From Desulfosoma sp. (lineage in GTDB: Bacteria; Desulfobacterota; Syntrophobacteria; Syntrophobacterales; DSM-9756): DNA of 64,000 nucleotides. The stretch's first letter is position 1. Each line of letters starts with the position of its first letter. The DNA lies in the NCBI GenBank assembly GCA_037481875.1, contig JBBFKY010000002.1, positions 62,001 through 126,000 of the forward strand. The letters are read 5' to 3'. The translations under genes and the position numbers were made by a program. Below, piece by piece: positions 46,677-55,063 of this stretch. Below the pieces are notes generated by a model. The model made no database searches. It was not told the origin of the DNA and was given only the letters and a program-made list of their open reading frames with translations.

Positions 46677-47765
46677 ATGAGTCAAGCACGTCGTCGAAGA
46701 ATACAAATAGGGGCGGTTTTTTTGTGGATTGTTCTGGTCATGGTCGCCGTGGCCGCAGTCTTGGGTTTTCGACTGCTCCTATTCAGTCTCACTCCCACTC
46801 CGAAACTTGAAGCCTCCACAAAGATTTTCATTCGGCCCGGAACAGGGGCTCACGCCGTGGCGGCTCTTCTGGAAAAAGAGGGTGTCATCACTCAGGCGAA
46901 CCTTTTTTACTGGTACGCTCGAGTCCGTGGCATGGCCGGCAAGATGAAAGCTGGAGAATATCAATTCTCTGCGGCACCGACTCCGAAGCTCGTTCTGGAA
47001 ACTCTGGTCGAAGGCAAGGTGGTGGCCTACAAGGTGACCATTCCGGAAGGGGCCACCGTGAAGGATGTTGCCCGTCTCGTAGCTGCTTCAGGACTGGCCG
47101 ATACCGATGAGATCTTGGAGCTGGCTCGAGATCGACACCTTGTCACGTCCCTAGGCCTGCCAGATAGCACTTCCCTGGAAGGATATCTTTTCCCGGAAAC
47201 CTATCTCTTTCGGCGTAGCGACCGACCTCGGGACATTCTCAAGCGCATGGTGCTGGAATTCTGGCGAAGATTTTCACCGGAGCGGCAAGCCCAAGCCCGC
47301 CGAATGGGTTTTACGGTTCATGAAACAGTGACGTTGGCTTCCCTGGTGGAAAAAGAGGCGGTTATGGACAGGGAACGGCCTGTGATCGCGGGGGTTTTTT
47401 TGAACCGCCTCCAGCGCAATATGCCTCTTCAAAGTGATCCCACTGCGGTCTATGATCTTGAAGATTTTTCAGGTCCCATTCTTCGACGTCACCTGGAACG
47501 GGAAAGCCCCTACAACACCTACGTTCATAAAGGGCTTCCTCCTGGACCCATTTGTAACCCGGGTGAAAAATCCCTGCGAGCCGTCCTGGAAGCTCAAAAG
47601 ACTCCATTCCTCTATTTCGTCAGTAACAATGATGGTTCTCACACATTTTCGAGCAGTTACGACGAACACCTGCAAGCGGTGGCTCGTGTTCGTGCTCTGA
47701 AACGAGAAAACCGAAACGGGGCCAAACTGGAAGCGGATCATCTCAAAACAGAGGATATTCCATGA
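46677..47765 (+). CDS. mltG: Endolytic murein transglycosylase MltG
   Basis: Inner-membrane lytic transglycosylase that cleaves nascent glycan strands. The 362-residue protein has one N-terminal membrane helix (FLWIVLVMVAVAAVLGFRLL), a LysM-like region (FIRPGTGAHAVAALLEKEGV, VTIPEGATVKDVARLVAASG), and the YceG fold: LEGYLFPETYLF, VTLASLVEKEAVMDRERPVI with the catalytic Glu, IAGVFLNRLQRNMPLQSDPT and SPYNTYVHKGLPPGPICNPG. The ATG at 46677 has GAGG seven bases upstream. Its stop overlaps the next ATG (ATGA), so it is coupled to the nucleotidyltransferase gene. Confidence 0.95.
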   Translation: MSQARRRRIQIGAVFLWIVLVMVAVAAVLGFRLLLFSLTPTPKLEASTKIFIRPGTGAHAVAALLEKEGVITQANLFYWYARVRGMAGKMKAGEYQFSAAPTPKLVLETLVEGKVVAYKVTIPEGATVKDVARLVAASGLADTDEILELARDRHLVTSLGLPDSTSLEGYLFPETYLFRRSDRPRDILKRMVLEFWRRFSPERQAQARRMGFTVHETVTLASLVEKEAVMDRERPVIAGVFLNRLQRNMPLQSDPTAVYDLEDFSGPILRRHLERESPYNTYVHKGLPPGPICNPGEKSLRAVLEAQKTPFLYFVSNNDGSHTFSSSYDEHLQAVARVRALKRENRNGAKLEADHLKTEDIP

Positions 47766-48592
47766 GTTCAGAAGCAGGATACCCCAAAGAGCTTCGAAGG
47801 GCGGCAAGCCTTATTCTCGCCGCCGGAAAGGGCAGTCGCATGCTCGGGTACGACGGCAACAAAACCCTATTGCCCCTTTCCCCCCTTCCGCAAAACCCTT
47901 ACCAGGGCTCTCGACCGATGCTTTTGGAAGTTTTGGAAAACCTTCCTTTGGGCCCTAAAGGCATCGTGGTGCATCACCGTGCCGAAGATGTCCGCCGTGA
48001 AACTTCCCTTTACCCCTGCACCTATATTCATCAGCCTGTCACCGACGGTACCGGAGGGGCTGTGCTGGCGGCTCGACCTTTCCTGAAAAACCTTGACGAA
48101 GACGCGGTGATCATCACCATGGGCGATGTGCCTCTCATCCGTCCCGAAACCTATCTGCGTCTTTTGCAAGGGCTTCAGGAAGCTTCCATGACCCTTCTGG
48201 CCTTTCGACCCGAGGATGCGGCCCAATACGGAAAACTCGACGTGCACAAGAATCGTGTGCGACGCATCGTGGAATGGAAATATTGGAACACTATGCCGGG
48301 ACAAATGCATGGAGCTCCTTGCAATGCGGGTGTTTACGCCGTGCATCGGGAGACTTTGCTGGAAGGTCTGGAGACCCTCTGCCGCCTTCCTCATGAGGTC
48401 CAAAAGCAAAGAGACGGGCAATGGGTGACGATCCAGGAGTATTTCCTCACCGACTTGGTGGAAATCCTTCACACTAAAGGCTTTGTGGTCACCTTTACCA
48501 TGGCGGAAGCGTGGGAGGTCATGGGAGTGGACACTCCCGAGGCTTTGCAAAGGGTTCAGAAAATCTACCGTTTACGTCAAAGAGACAATTGA
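47762..48592 (+). CDS. Sugar-1-phosphate nucleotidyltransferase (GlmU N-domain-like)
   Basis: A 276-residue protein of the NTP-transferase family, most like the uridylyltransferase half of GlmU. The nucleotide-binding loop is SLILAAGKGSRMLGYDGNKT, followed by QPVTDGTGGAVLAARPFLKN (the GlmU QxExLGTGGAV region), IITMGDVPLIRPETYLRLL, FRPEDAAQYGKLDV and PCNAGVYAVHRETLLEGLET. The left-handed helix acetyltransferase domain of GlmU is absent, so it would make UDP-sugar only. It may feed UDP-GlcNAc or a related sugar nucleotide to envelope synthesis, as its coupling to mltG would suggest. The exact sugar is unknown. Confidence 0.86.
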   Translation: MSSEAGYPKELRRAASLILAAGKGSRMLGYDGNKTLLPLSPLPQNPYQGSRPMLLEVLENLPLGPKGIVVHHRAEDVRRETSLYPCTYIHQPVTDGTGGAVLAARPFLKNLDEDAVIITMGDVPLIRPETYLRLLQGLQEASMTLLAFRPEDAAQYGKLDVHKNRVRRIVEWKYWNTMPGQMHGAPCNAGVYAVHRETLLEGLETLCRLPHEVQKQRDGQWVTIQEYFLTDLVEILHTKGFVVTFTMAEAWEVMGVDTPEALQRVQKIYRLRQRDN

Positions 48593-48703
48593 CCGTTAAA
48601 GAGGAATTGTTTTATTGTGCTCTTCGGTACAAACCGAAGCCGCAAAGCCGTCTTGGGAAAAGGTCCACGCACAAAGTTCCATCAACTGTCGAAGGAGGAA
48701 TCC

Positions 48704-50350
48704 ATGCCAGTTAAGCTTGTCGATCGAACCCCGTCCGCCTACTCCTACCCGCTCCTTATTAAGCATCTGCTTCACAAACCCTTGAGGTGCACACCTAATC
48801 AGGAAATCGTGTATCGGGACCTGTATCGATTCACGTACGCTCAGATGTTTCAAAGGGTTCATAAAGCAGCCAACATGCTTCGACAGCTCGGAGTCGAGCA
48901 AGGTTCCACGGTAGGAGTCATGGATTGGGACAGCCATCGGTATTTGGAATTGTTTTACGCTGTGCCCATGATGGGAGCCATTTTGCACACGGTCAATATT
49001 CGATTGTCTCCCGAGCAGATCCTTTTCACCATCAACCATGCGGAAGACGATGTGCTCTTGGTGCACACGGACTTTTTGCCTATCGTGGAAGCCATTCAGG
49101 ATCAATTCCAAACCGTCAAGAAGATCCTTGTGCTTAAAGACGGCCCGGACCTGCCTGCCACAAAGGTCCGTTTGGACGGCGAATATGAAGAGCTTCTTTC
49201 GCAAGCCTCGGATTCTTACGACTTTCCTGATTTCGATGAAAACGCGAAAGCCACCACCTTTTATACCACGGGCACTACAGGACTTCCCAAAGGGGTTTAT
49301 TTCAGTCATCGCCAGCTGGTGCTGCATACTCTGGCCGTATTGGCGGCGGCCGGATCCTACCATACGGCGGCCACCTTTCGATCCAACGATGTGTACATGC
49401 CTCTCACGCCCATGTTTCACGTGCACGCATGGGGAATACCCTTTGTGGCCGGCCAATTGGGCGTGAAACAAGTGTATCCAGGACGCTACGATCCGGCCGT
49501 GATCCTGAAGCTTTTGGTGACGGAAAAAGTGACTTTTTCCCATTGCGTGCCGACCATTTTGCATATGATTCTTACCAGCCCCGCGGCCAAGAGCGTGGAT
49601 CTTTCCGGTTGGAAAATGATTATCGGCGGCTCCGCCCTTACCAAAGGCCTTTGCAAAGCGGCCATGGACCGAGGCATTGACCTGATCACGGGTTACGGTA
49701 TGTCGGAAACCTGCCCGGTGCTCACCTTGGCCCAGCCTCAACCCGACATGATGCAATGGTCCGTGGATGAACAAATTCCCGTACGGTGCCGAACGGGTCA
49801 ACCTATTCCTTTGGTGGACCTGCAGGTGGTCACTCCGGACGGCGTTCCCCTCCCCCACGATGGAAAAAGCACCGGAGAAGTGGTGGTTCGTTCACCCTGG
49901 CTGACCCAAGGGTATTTTAAGGATCCGGAACGTGCCGAGGAACTCTGGGACGGTGGGTGGCTTCATACAGGGGATGTTGGTTTTATCGACGAACGAGGTT
50001 ATTTGCAGATCACCGACCGTATCAAGGATGTCATCAAGACCGGTGGGGAATGGATTTCCACTCTGATTCTGGAAGACATTCTCATGCAACATCCAGCGGT
50101 GAGTGAAGCGGCAGCCATTGGGGTGCCCGACGAAAAGTGGGGTGAACGCCCCATGGCTCTCGTGGTCCTTAAGGAAGACTTCAAGGGCAAGGTGACCCAA
50201 GAAGAGATTCGCCAGCATTTCATGCGCTTTGTGGAAGAAGGAACCATCACCAAATGGGCCGTTCCGGACAAGATCGGTTTTGTAGAGGCTCTGCCCAAGA
50301 CCAGTGTCGGCAAACTGGACAAAAAGGTGATGCGTCAGCAATATCGTTAA
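48704..50350 (+). CDS. AMP-forming acyl-CoA synthetase (fatty acid-CoA ligase family)
   Basis: ATP-dependent activation of a carboxylic acid to its CoA thioester through an acyl adenylate; 548 residues, cytoplasmic. Motifs are the P-loop-like TFYTTGTTGLPKGVYFSHRQ, YMPLTPMFHVHAWGIPF, GYGMSETCPVLTL, LHTGDVGFIDERGYLQITDR, IKTGGEWISTLILEDILMQH and the catalytic Lys region PKTSVGKLDKKV. It resembles medium- or long-chain enzymes of the FadD-like group in syntrophic bacteria. The ATG at 48704 follows AAGGAGGAATCC; the preceding extension was rejected. It is transcribed with or shortly after the mltG pair and ends at a strong hairpin. Confidence 0.94.
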   Translation: MPVKLVDRTPSAYSYPLLIKHLLHKPLRCTPNQEIVYRDLYRFTYAQMFQRVHKAANMLRQLGVEQGSTVGVMDWDSHRYLELFYAVPMMGAILHTVNIRLSPEQILFTINHAEDDVLLVHTDFLPIVEAIQDQFQTVKKILVLKDGPDLPATKVRLDGEYEELLSQASDSYDFPDFDENAKATTFYTTGTTGLPKGVYFSHRQLVLHTLAVLAAAGSYHTAATFRSNDVYMPLTPMFHVHAWGIPFVAGQLGVKQVYPGRYDPAVILKLLVTEKVTFSHCVPTILHMILTSPAAKSVDLSGWKMIIGGSALTKGLCKAAMDRGIDLITGYGMSETCPVLTLAQPQPDMMQWSVDEQIPVRCRTGQPIPLVDLQVVTPDGVPLPHDGKSTGEVVVRSPWLTQGYFKDPERAEELWDGGWLHTGDVGFIDERGYLQITDRIKDVIKTGGEWISTLILEDILMQHPAVSEAAAIGVPDEKWGERPMALVVLKEDFKGKVTQEEIRQHFMRFVEEGTITKWAVPDKIGFVEALPKTSVGKLDKKVMRQQYR

Positions 50351-50357
50351 GGCTTAT

Positions 50358-50385
50358 GCGGAAAGGCGCTTCGGCGCCTTTCCGC
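50358..50385 (+). terminator. UUCG-capped hairpin between convergent genes
   Basis: GCGGAAAGGCGC and GCGCCTTTCCGC pair over 12 bp around a TTCG loop. No T-run follows on the plus strand. It lies between the acyl-CoA ligase stop and the trkH stop and may protect or terminate both transcripts. Confidence 0.7.
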
Positions 50386-50411
50386 CCATCTGTCCATCCC
50401 CTCGAACACGT

Positions 50412-51866
50412 CTACGGACGCCAGAATTCCGGAATCAAAAGCACCAGAACCGTGTAAATTTCTAAACGCCCCACAAGCATGCTCAAAGACAAAAGCCATT
50501 TGGCGGCTGTGGGAAGGCCCGCGTAGTTTTCGGCAGGCCCTACGGCACCAAAACCCGGCCCGACGTTTCCCATGGTGGCGGCTACGGAAGAAAAGGCGGT
50601 GAGAAGGTCCAGTCCCAAAGCGGCCATCATCAGGGTAAAAAGCACGTAAAGGCCCAGGAAAAGTATAAAAAATCCCCAGACGCTGTAGAGGACATCCGAG
50701 GGTACCATGCGGCCTCCAAGTTTCACCTGATAGATGGAGTGAGGGTGAATGAGGCGCATTATTTCTCGGTATCCATGCTTGATCAAGAGCATGACCCTCA
50801 GGCACTTGATCCCTCCGCCCGTAGAGCCGGCCGAGCCCCCTAAGAACATGCAAAAAAACAGGATTGCTTGGGTCAGGGGAGGCCATGTTTCATAGTCCGC
50901 CGTGGCAAATCCTGTGGTGGTTAGAATAGAGACGACCTGAAAGGCGGCGTACCGAAAGGCTCTCAAGGTCGAGTCATAGACCGATCCGTAAAGGCTTCCC
51001 GCGGTCGCCGCCGCGAGAACCATGCAAACCCCAAGGAAAAAGCGGCACTCGGGATCCCGCCAAAAGACTTGAGGTTTTCCTCCTATGGCCAAGTAGTGAA
51101 GAGAAAAATTAATGCCGGCCAGAAGCATAAAGATCGTGACCACACCATCGACGTAAGCGCTTTGGAAATGGCCCACCGAGGCGTTTCTAGTGGAAAAGCC
51201 ACCGGTGGCCAGAGTGGTAAAGGTATGGCACAGGGCCTCAAAAAGGTTCAAACCGCCGGCCATTAACAGGGCCGTTTCAGCCACGGTAAAGATGATGTAG
51301 ACCTTCCACAAAGCCACTGCAGTGTCTTTGATGCGAGGACGCAGCTTGTCCGGTACGGGAGAAGGAACTTCAGCCTTGTAAAGTTGCATGCCCCCGACGC
51401 CGAGAAAAGGAAGAATGGCCAAGGAAAGCACGATGATGCCCATACCTCCCAACCATTGCGTCAGAGCCCGCCACAGGAGAATTCCTTGAGGAACGCTTTC
51501 AATGTCGATCAGAACGGAAGCTCCGGTGGTGGTAAAGCCTGACATGGATTCAAAAAAGGCATCGGTGAATGACGGAAAGGTTTCGGCCAAATAGAAAGGC
51601 AAAGCCCCTAAAACCGCTGCACCGAACCAACCGCAAGTCACGATGAGAACGCCTTCTCGGTGAGCGATGACGGGAGAGATTTCTTTCTTGTAGGTCGACA
51701 ACATGAGAACGGCGCCCGAAGCCGCCGCCACCGCCATGGTGAGGAGGATGGCGGTGTGGGCCCCGTCTTTGAAGGCGATGGAAAATCCCAAAGGAAGGAG
51801 CAGTGTTGCGCCGACGCACCACAGAAGGGCTCCGACGGCGCGCCCCACGAAAGGCCATGAAATCAT
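50412..51866 (-). CDS. trkH: Trk/Ktr potassium uptake channel subunit TrkH
   Basis: Potassium-translocating membrane subunit, 484 residues with four MPM repeats. Filter-type segments are seen, such as SMSGFTTTGASVLIDIESVP, ALCHTFTTLATGGFSTRNAS, AFQVVSILTTTGFATADYET and AFSSVAATMGNVGPGFGAVG, together with LGGMGIIVLSLAILPFLGVG. The start ATG at 51866 overlaps the trkA stop (ATGA), so TrkA and TrkH are translationally coupled. Together they form a nucleotide-gated K+ uptake system important for osmotic and pH homeostasis. Confidence 0.95.
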   Translation of the reverse strand: MISWPFVGRAVGALLWCVGATLLLPLGFSIAFKDGAHTAILLTMAVAAASGAVLMLSTYKKEISPVIAHREGVLIVTCGWFGAAVLGALPFYLAETFPSFTDAFFESMSGFTTTGASVLIDIESVPQGILLWRALTQWLGGMGIIVLSLAILPFLGVGGMQLYKAEVPSPVPDKLRPRIKDTAVALWKVYIIFTVAETALLMAGGLNLFEALCHTFTTLATGGFSTRNASVGHFQSAYVDGVVTIFMLLAGINFSLHYLAIGGKPQVFWRDPECRFFLGVCMVLAAATAGSLYGSVYDSTLRAFRYAAFQVVSILTTTGFATADYETWPPLTQAILFFCMFLGGSAGSTGGGIKCLRVMLLIKHGYREIMRLIHPHSIYQVKLGGRMVPSDVLYSVWGFFILFLGLYVLFTLMMAALGLDLLTAFSSVAATMGNVGPGFGAVGPAENYAGLPTAAKWLLSLSMLVGRLEIYTVLVLLIPEFWRP

Positions 51867-53227
51867 GACGGCTTCACTCGAACCGAAAGGTGCTTTTCCA
51901 CCAGAGGGACCGCTTTTCGGGCACACAGAACCACGATGCGATCCCCCGCTTGAATAACCGTTTTCCCCGTGGCAATAACCACCTCATTGGCTCTCACCAC
52001 CGCCAGCACCAGAGCGCCTTTAGGAAATTTGACATCTTTCAAGGGCCGATTCACGATGGGTGAATGGGCCACGGCTTCCGCCTCCAGCACCTCGGCCTCT
52101 TCCCCTCGAAGTGACACGGCCGAAAGGATTTTTCCTTGGCGCACGTACTGCAAAATGCTGTTGATAGCCGAAAGCCGCGGATTGACCACACGCCCCAAAC
52201 CTACCGCTTGGGCGATAGGCATGTAAGCGAACTTGCTCAGACGCGTGATGATCCTTTGCGCTCCCAACCGCTGGGTCAACAGGGAGCAGAGCATGTTGGT
52301 TTCTTCGTCGCCGGTAAGAGAGAGGACCAAGTCCATCTGGGCGATGTTTTCCTCCATCAGGATGTCCTGGTCTGTTCCATCCCCGTGAAGCACAATGGTT
52401 TTGTTGAGGGTTTGCGAAAGCACATCACAACGAGCGCGATCCTTTTCCAGCAGCCGCACACGGACATCTCGTTTTTCCAATTGCTTGGCCAGTCTCAGCC
52501 CGATATCCCCTCCCCCGATGATCAAAATGTTTTCCGGAGGTCTTCCTCGACACCCAAAAAAAGCCAGCACACTCCGCATGTGGTCCTTGTCGGAGACCAC
52601 GTAGATCAAGTCCCCGGCACGTAGAAAATCTTTCCCGGTAGGGACGATCAAGTGGTCATGGCGAAAGACGGCGCCAACAATGTAGGGAAGGTTTGGGGAC
52701 GCTTGACCCAATTCAATGAGGGATTTGCCCTCGAGAGGGGATCGGGAAGGCACTCGAAGACCGACGAGCTGAATGCGTCCCTCAGCCAATTCCCAAATAT
52801 CTTCCGCATCCGGGACGGCCATGAGGCCTTCGATGGTGCGCACCAGTTCCTGATCTGGGTTGATGATCTTGTCAAGGTTAAGGTGCTTTTCCAGTAATCC
52901 GGGTTGAAACTGGGTGTAGGCGTCGTTGCGTATACGAGCCAGTTTTTTGATGTGTGGAGCAAGAATGTTGGCGTAAAAGGTGGCGATCAGATTGGTTTCG
53001 TCGGCGTCTGTCACCGCCAGAAAGGTCTGGGCCTCTTCAATGCCGGCGGCCTGAAGCATACGCGGGTCACTGCCGGAACCTTCCAAAGTCTGCACATCGG
53101 CCAAGTCCGAAAGGCGCTTGAGGGCCTCCGGGTTCCTGTCAATGACGACCACTTCCTTGTGTTCTAGGGACAGTCGTTGCGCAATATGAAAGCCGACTTC
53201 ACCCGCTCCAACAATGATAAGCTTCAA
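51863..53227 (-). CDS. trkA: Trk potassium uptake regulatory subunit TrkA
   Basis: Cytoplasmic nucleotide-binding gating ring of the Trk channel, 454 residues, the usual length for the duplicated form. The first Rossmann domain starts KLIIVGAGEVGFHIAQRLSL and the second NILIIGGGDIGLRLAKQLEK; each is followed by a TrkA-C domain. The start is a TTG at 53227 with GGAGG upstream: it reproduces the normal N-terminus exactly, whereas a longer frame adds 109 residues with no family resemblance. It is divergent from the small membrane-protein gene at 53391. Confidence 0.94.
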   Translation of the reverse strand: MKLIIVGAGEVGFHIAQRLSLEHKEVVVIDRNPEALKRLSDLADVQTLEGSGSDPRMLQAAGIEEAQTFLAVTDADETNLIATFYANILAPHIKKLARIRNDAYTQFQPGLLEKHLNLDKIINPDQELVRTIEGLMAVPDAEDIWELAEGRIQLVGLRVPSRSPLEGKSLIELGQASPNLPYIVGAVFRHDHLIVPTGKDFLRAGDLIYVVSDKDHMRSVLAFFGCRGRPPENILIIGGGDIGLRLAKQLEKRDVRVRLLEKDRARCDVLSQTLNKTIVLHGDGTDQDILMEENIAQMDLVLSLTGDEETNMLCSLLTQRLGAQRIITRLSKFAYMPIAQAVGLGRVVNPRLSAINSILQYVRQGKILSAVSLRGEEAEVLEAEAVAHSPIVNRPLKDVKFPKGALVLAVVRANEVVIATGKTVIQAGDRIVVLCARKAVPLVEKHLSVRVKPS

Positions 53228-53390
53228 AGATCCGCCTCCACCCCTCACCTTTTCGCCACAGGGTTCGGTCCCCTCTCCTTTAGCAGAACCAAGCCCACAA
53301 TGGAAGATGGAGTGGCAGAATCTCTTGCGTGAAGTTTGCGAATCTGCTAGAAGGGAACATTGTGAAATAAAACGCGCACAGGAGGGAACG

Positions 53391-53582
53391 ATGTCGCAAT
53401 GGGCATGGCGTCTTGGAATGTTGGTGGTAGGTTGTGTTCCCGCGATCATCGGCGGGGGATTGTTTTGGCATTTTTTTGAAAAGTGGACGGCGGTTGTGGT
53501 TTGGGAAATCGTGCTGCTTTTCCTTTTAAGCCTTATCATTGCCAAAGGCGACAAAAAAGCGGCTCAGGAAGCCCATCACTAA
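53391..53582 (+). CDS. Small two-helix membrane protein
   Basis: A 63-residue protein preceded by an AGGAGG site. Two hydrophobic segments are visible (LGMLVVGCVPAIIGGGLFWH and AVVVWEIVLLFLLSLIIAKG), followed by a short charged tail ending EAHH. I do not recognise a family. It lies between trkA (divergent) and a cysteine-rich small protein gene that begins 22 bases later, so it may be co-transcribed with that gene. Confidence 0.7.
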   Translation: MSQWAWRLGMLVVGCVPAIIGGGLFWHFFEKWTAVVVWEIVLLFLLSLIIAKGDKKAAQEAHH

Positions 53583-53604
53583 AGACGGCTTTCAGGGGAA
53601 CCCT

Positions 53605-53808
53605 ATGGAATGCAAGAAGGAAAAAAATCTGCAGCTGTGCGTGTGTTCTTATGAACCTTGTGCCAAGAAGGGCCTTTGTTGTGAATGCCTTCAATACCAC
53701 TTGAAAAGCCGCCAACTTCCGGGCTGTTGTTTTCCCAAGGATGCGGAACGCACCTATGATCGTTCTTTTGAACACTTCGCCCGTCTCGTGCAGGAAAAAA
53801 AGATCTGA
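53605..53808 (+). CDS. Small Cys-rich protein (DUF6485-like)
   Basis: A 67-residue soluble protein with nine cysteines (residues 3, 12, 14, 19, 25, 26, 28, 40 and 41) arranged as CVCSYEPCAKKGLCCECLQY followed by LPGCCFPKDAERTYDRSFEH. This resembles the DUF6485 family of small metal-binding-like proteins in anaerobes; zinc or Fe-S binding is an inference. AGGGGA precedes the ATG. No function is known to me. Confidence 0.78.
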   Translation: MECKKEKNLQLCVCSYEPCAKKGLCCECLQYHLKSRQLPGCCFPKDAERTYDRSFEHFARLVQEKKI

Positions 53809-53845
53809 GGCTTTTCTGAAAAACCCATATTTCTTCCGGCCTCTT

Positions 53846-53867
53846 CATCCCCGCCTCGGCGGGGATG
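53846..53867 (+). terminator. Strong hairpin after the small Cys-rich protein gene
   Basis: CATCCCCGC and GCGGGGATG pair over 9 bp around CTCG. Only TTCCCC follows, so it may stabilise or weakly terminate the transcript ending at 53808. Confidence 0.6.
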
Positions 53868-53894
53868 TTCCCCGATCTCCCTCAAGGATTCCCA

Positions 53895-53923
53895 TTGACC
53901 CCATTTGCGGGCTCGTGTAGATA
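53895..53923 (+). promoter_or_regulatory. Sigma-70-type promoter of the exopolysaccharide operon
   Basis: TTGACC (53895-53900), exactly 17 bases, then TAGATA (53918-53923). It is the best promoter match upstream of the operon. The predicted start near 53930 lies before a terminator at 53947, so transcripts must pass it to reach 54041. Confidence 0.65.
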
Positions 53924-53946
53924 TGGCGCCCGACCGCTTCTTTGGA

Positions 53947-53974
53947 CCCTCTCACGTATGCGAGAGGGTTTTTT
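53947..53974 (+). terminator. Intrinsic terminator in the exopolysaccharide leader
   Basis: CCCTCTC (53947-53953) and GAGAGGG (53962-53968) pair and are followed by TTTTTT. It lies about 20 bases after the predicted transcription start and about 70 bases before the first gene, an arrangement expected for a conditional terminator. Confidence 0.8.
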
Positions 53975-54040
53975 ACCATGGGCGCTAGGCAACCCGTAGA
54001 ATGATCGATTTTAAGGGTTTGCCGGAGGAGAGACCGACAT

Positions 54041-55006
54041 ATGCAAAAGGACGCATCCCGAGGCTTCGTGATGGATCTTATGGACCTTGTGGTCTATTCA
54101 TGGAAGTATCTTGTGCTAGGCATTGCGGTATGCCTGGCGGCGGCGACGCTTTATCTTTGGAAAGCGACCCCGCTTTATGCCGTGAAAATGCAGGTGCGAC
54201 CCGGTATCACGGCTTTTGACGAAACGGGAAAAGAAATCCGTAGCTGGAACGTCGGGGATGTGATGGATTTTTTCCGGCAGGATGCCTACCGAGCTTTCCT
54301 TCCCGAGGATGGGGGTCTCCGTCGATCGCTCTCTTTGCATCCCGCGCAAGGCCGAAGCGCCACCACGGTCACGGTGACCTTGTATCATGCCGACCCCGCC
54401 GAAGGGGTTCAAATCCTTCGGCAATTCTATGAAAATGTGCTTCAGTACTATCAATCGTCGGGAAAAGAACCACTGATTGCCGTTTCCACCAAAAAGATTC
54501 AGGAAAGGATGCAAGCACTGGAAAGCTTGATCCATCATGTGGATTCCGTGGAACGACCATCTCTGAACATGGAAATAGAGGGCCGCAAAGCGGATCTTGT
54601 GACCAAAAGGCGTCTTTTGGAGTCCGTGGAAAAAAGGCTTCAGGAAATAACGGCTTTAAAGCCCGATGCCAACATGTTCCACGTGCTTCTGGAACATGAA
54701 AGCATGGTGAAAACGTTGCGCAATGAAATCGCTGAAGAGTCCCGAGTGTTGGCAAGCCTTCAACTGGCTCGAGACGCTCTAGACCTTAAAAAACGTCGTT
54801 TCGAAGCAGAAATGGCTCTGGAACGTCAGAAATTGGTCTCGCTGGTTCCTCTCGAACAGGTGGTGCCTCCCGTAGCCGGTCCCTCCCCTGTTCGACCTCA
54901 AAAGAAATGGCATCTGGTCGGGGCCGTTATGGCAGGAAGCTTTTTGGGCTTGTTGCTGGGTCTAGGCATGCGGGAGCGGCATGTTCGCAAAACCACCCTT
55001 CGGTGA
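54041..55006 (+). CDS. Wzz-like polysaccharide co-polymerase
   Basis: A 321-residue inner-membrane protein that probably sets polysaccharide chain length. TM1 is at about residues 19-39 (YLVLGIAVCLAAATLYLWKA), followed by a long periplasmic, coiled-coil-rich domain (for example RKADLVTKRRLLESVEKRLQ), then the proline-rich PPVAGPSPVRPQKKWHLV motif just before TM2, as in the Wzz family. No C-terminal tyrosine-kinase domain is present. A GGAGGAGAG site precedes the ATG. It is the first gene of an eight-gene cluster and follows the promoter-terminator leader. Confidence 0.85.
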   Translation: MQKDASRGFVMDLMDLVVYSWKYLVLGIAVCLAAATLYLWKATPLYAVKMQVRPGITAFDETGKEIRSWNVGDVMDFFRQDAYRAFLPEDGGLRRSLSLHPAQGRSATTVTVTLYHADPAEGVQILRQFYENVLQYYQSSGKEPLIAVSTKKIQERMQALESLIHHVDSVERPSLNMEIEGRKADLVTKRRLLESVEKRLQEITALKPDANMFHVLLEHESMVKTLRNEIAEESRVLASLQLARDALDLKKRRFEAEMALERQKLVSLVPLEQVVPPVAGPSPVRPQKKWHLVGAVMAGSFLGLLLGLGMRERHVRKTTLR

Positions 55007-55063
55007 AGCCGCATCAGTCGGTTCCGAGAAACACTCACGGAAGGGAACGAAGGAGGAATTTTC

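Noticed and set aside
51867-51926. N-terminal extension of TrkH upstream of 51866.
   Set aside because: It would overlap trkA by more than 60 bases and has no similarity to TrkH; the ATGA overlap at 51863-51866 is the normal arrangement.
53228-53554. 109-residue N-terminal extension of TrkA.
   Set aside because: It overlaps the divergent small-protein gene and lies before the conserved start KLIIVGAGEVG; the TTG at 53227 has a good ribosome site.
53981-53999. An ops/JUMPstart element upstream of the exopolysaccharide genes.
   Set aside because: GGCGCTAGG only loosely resembles GGCGGTAGC and lacks the rest of the element.
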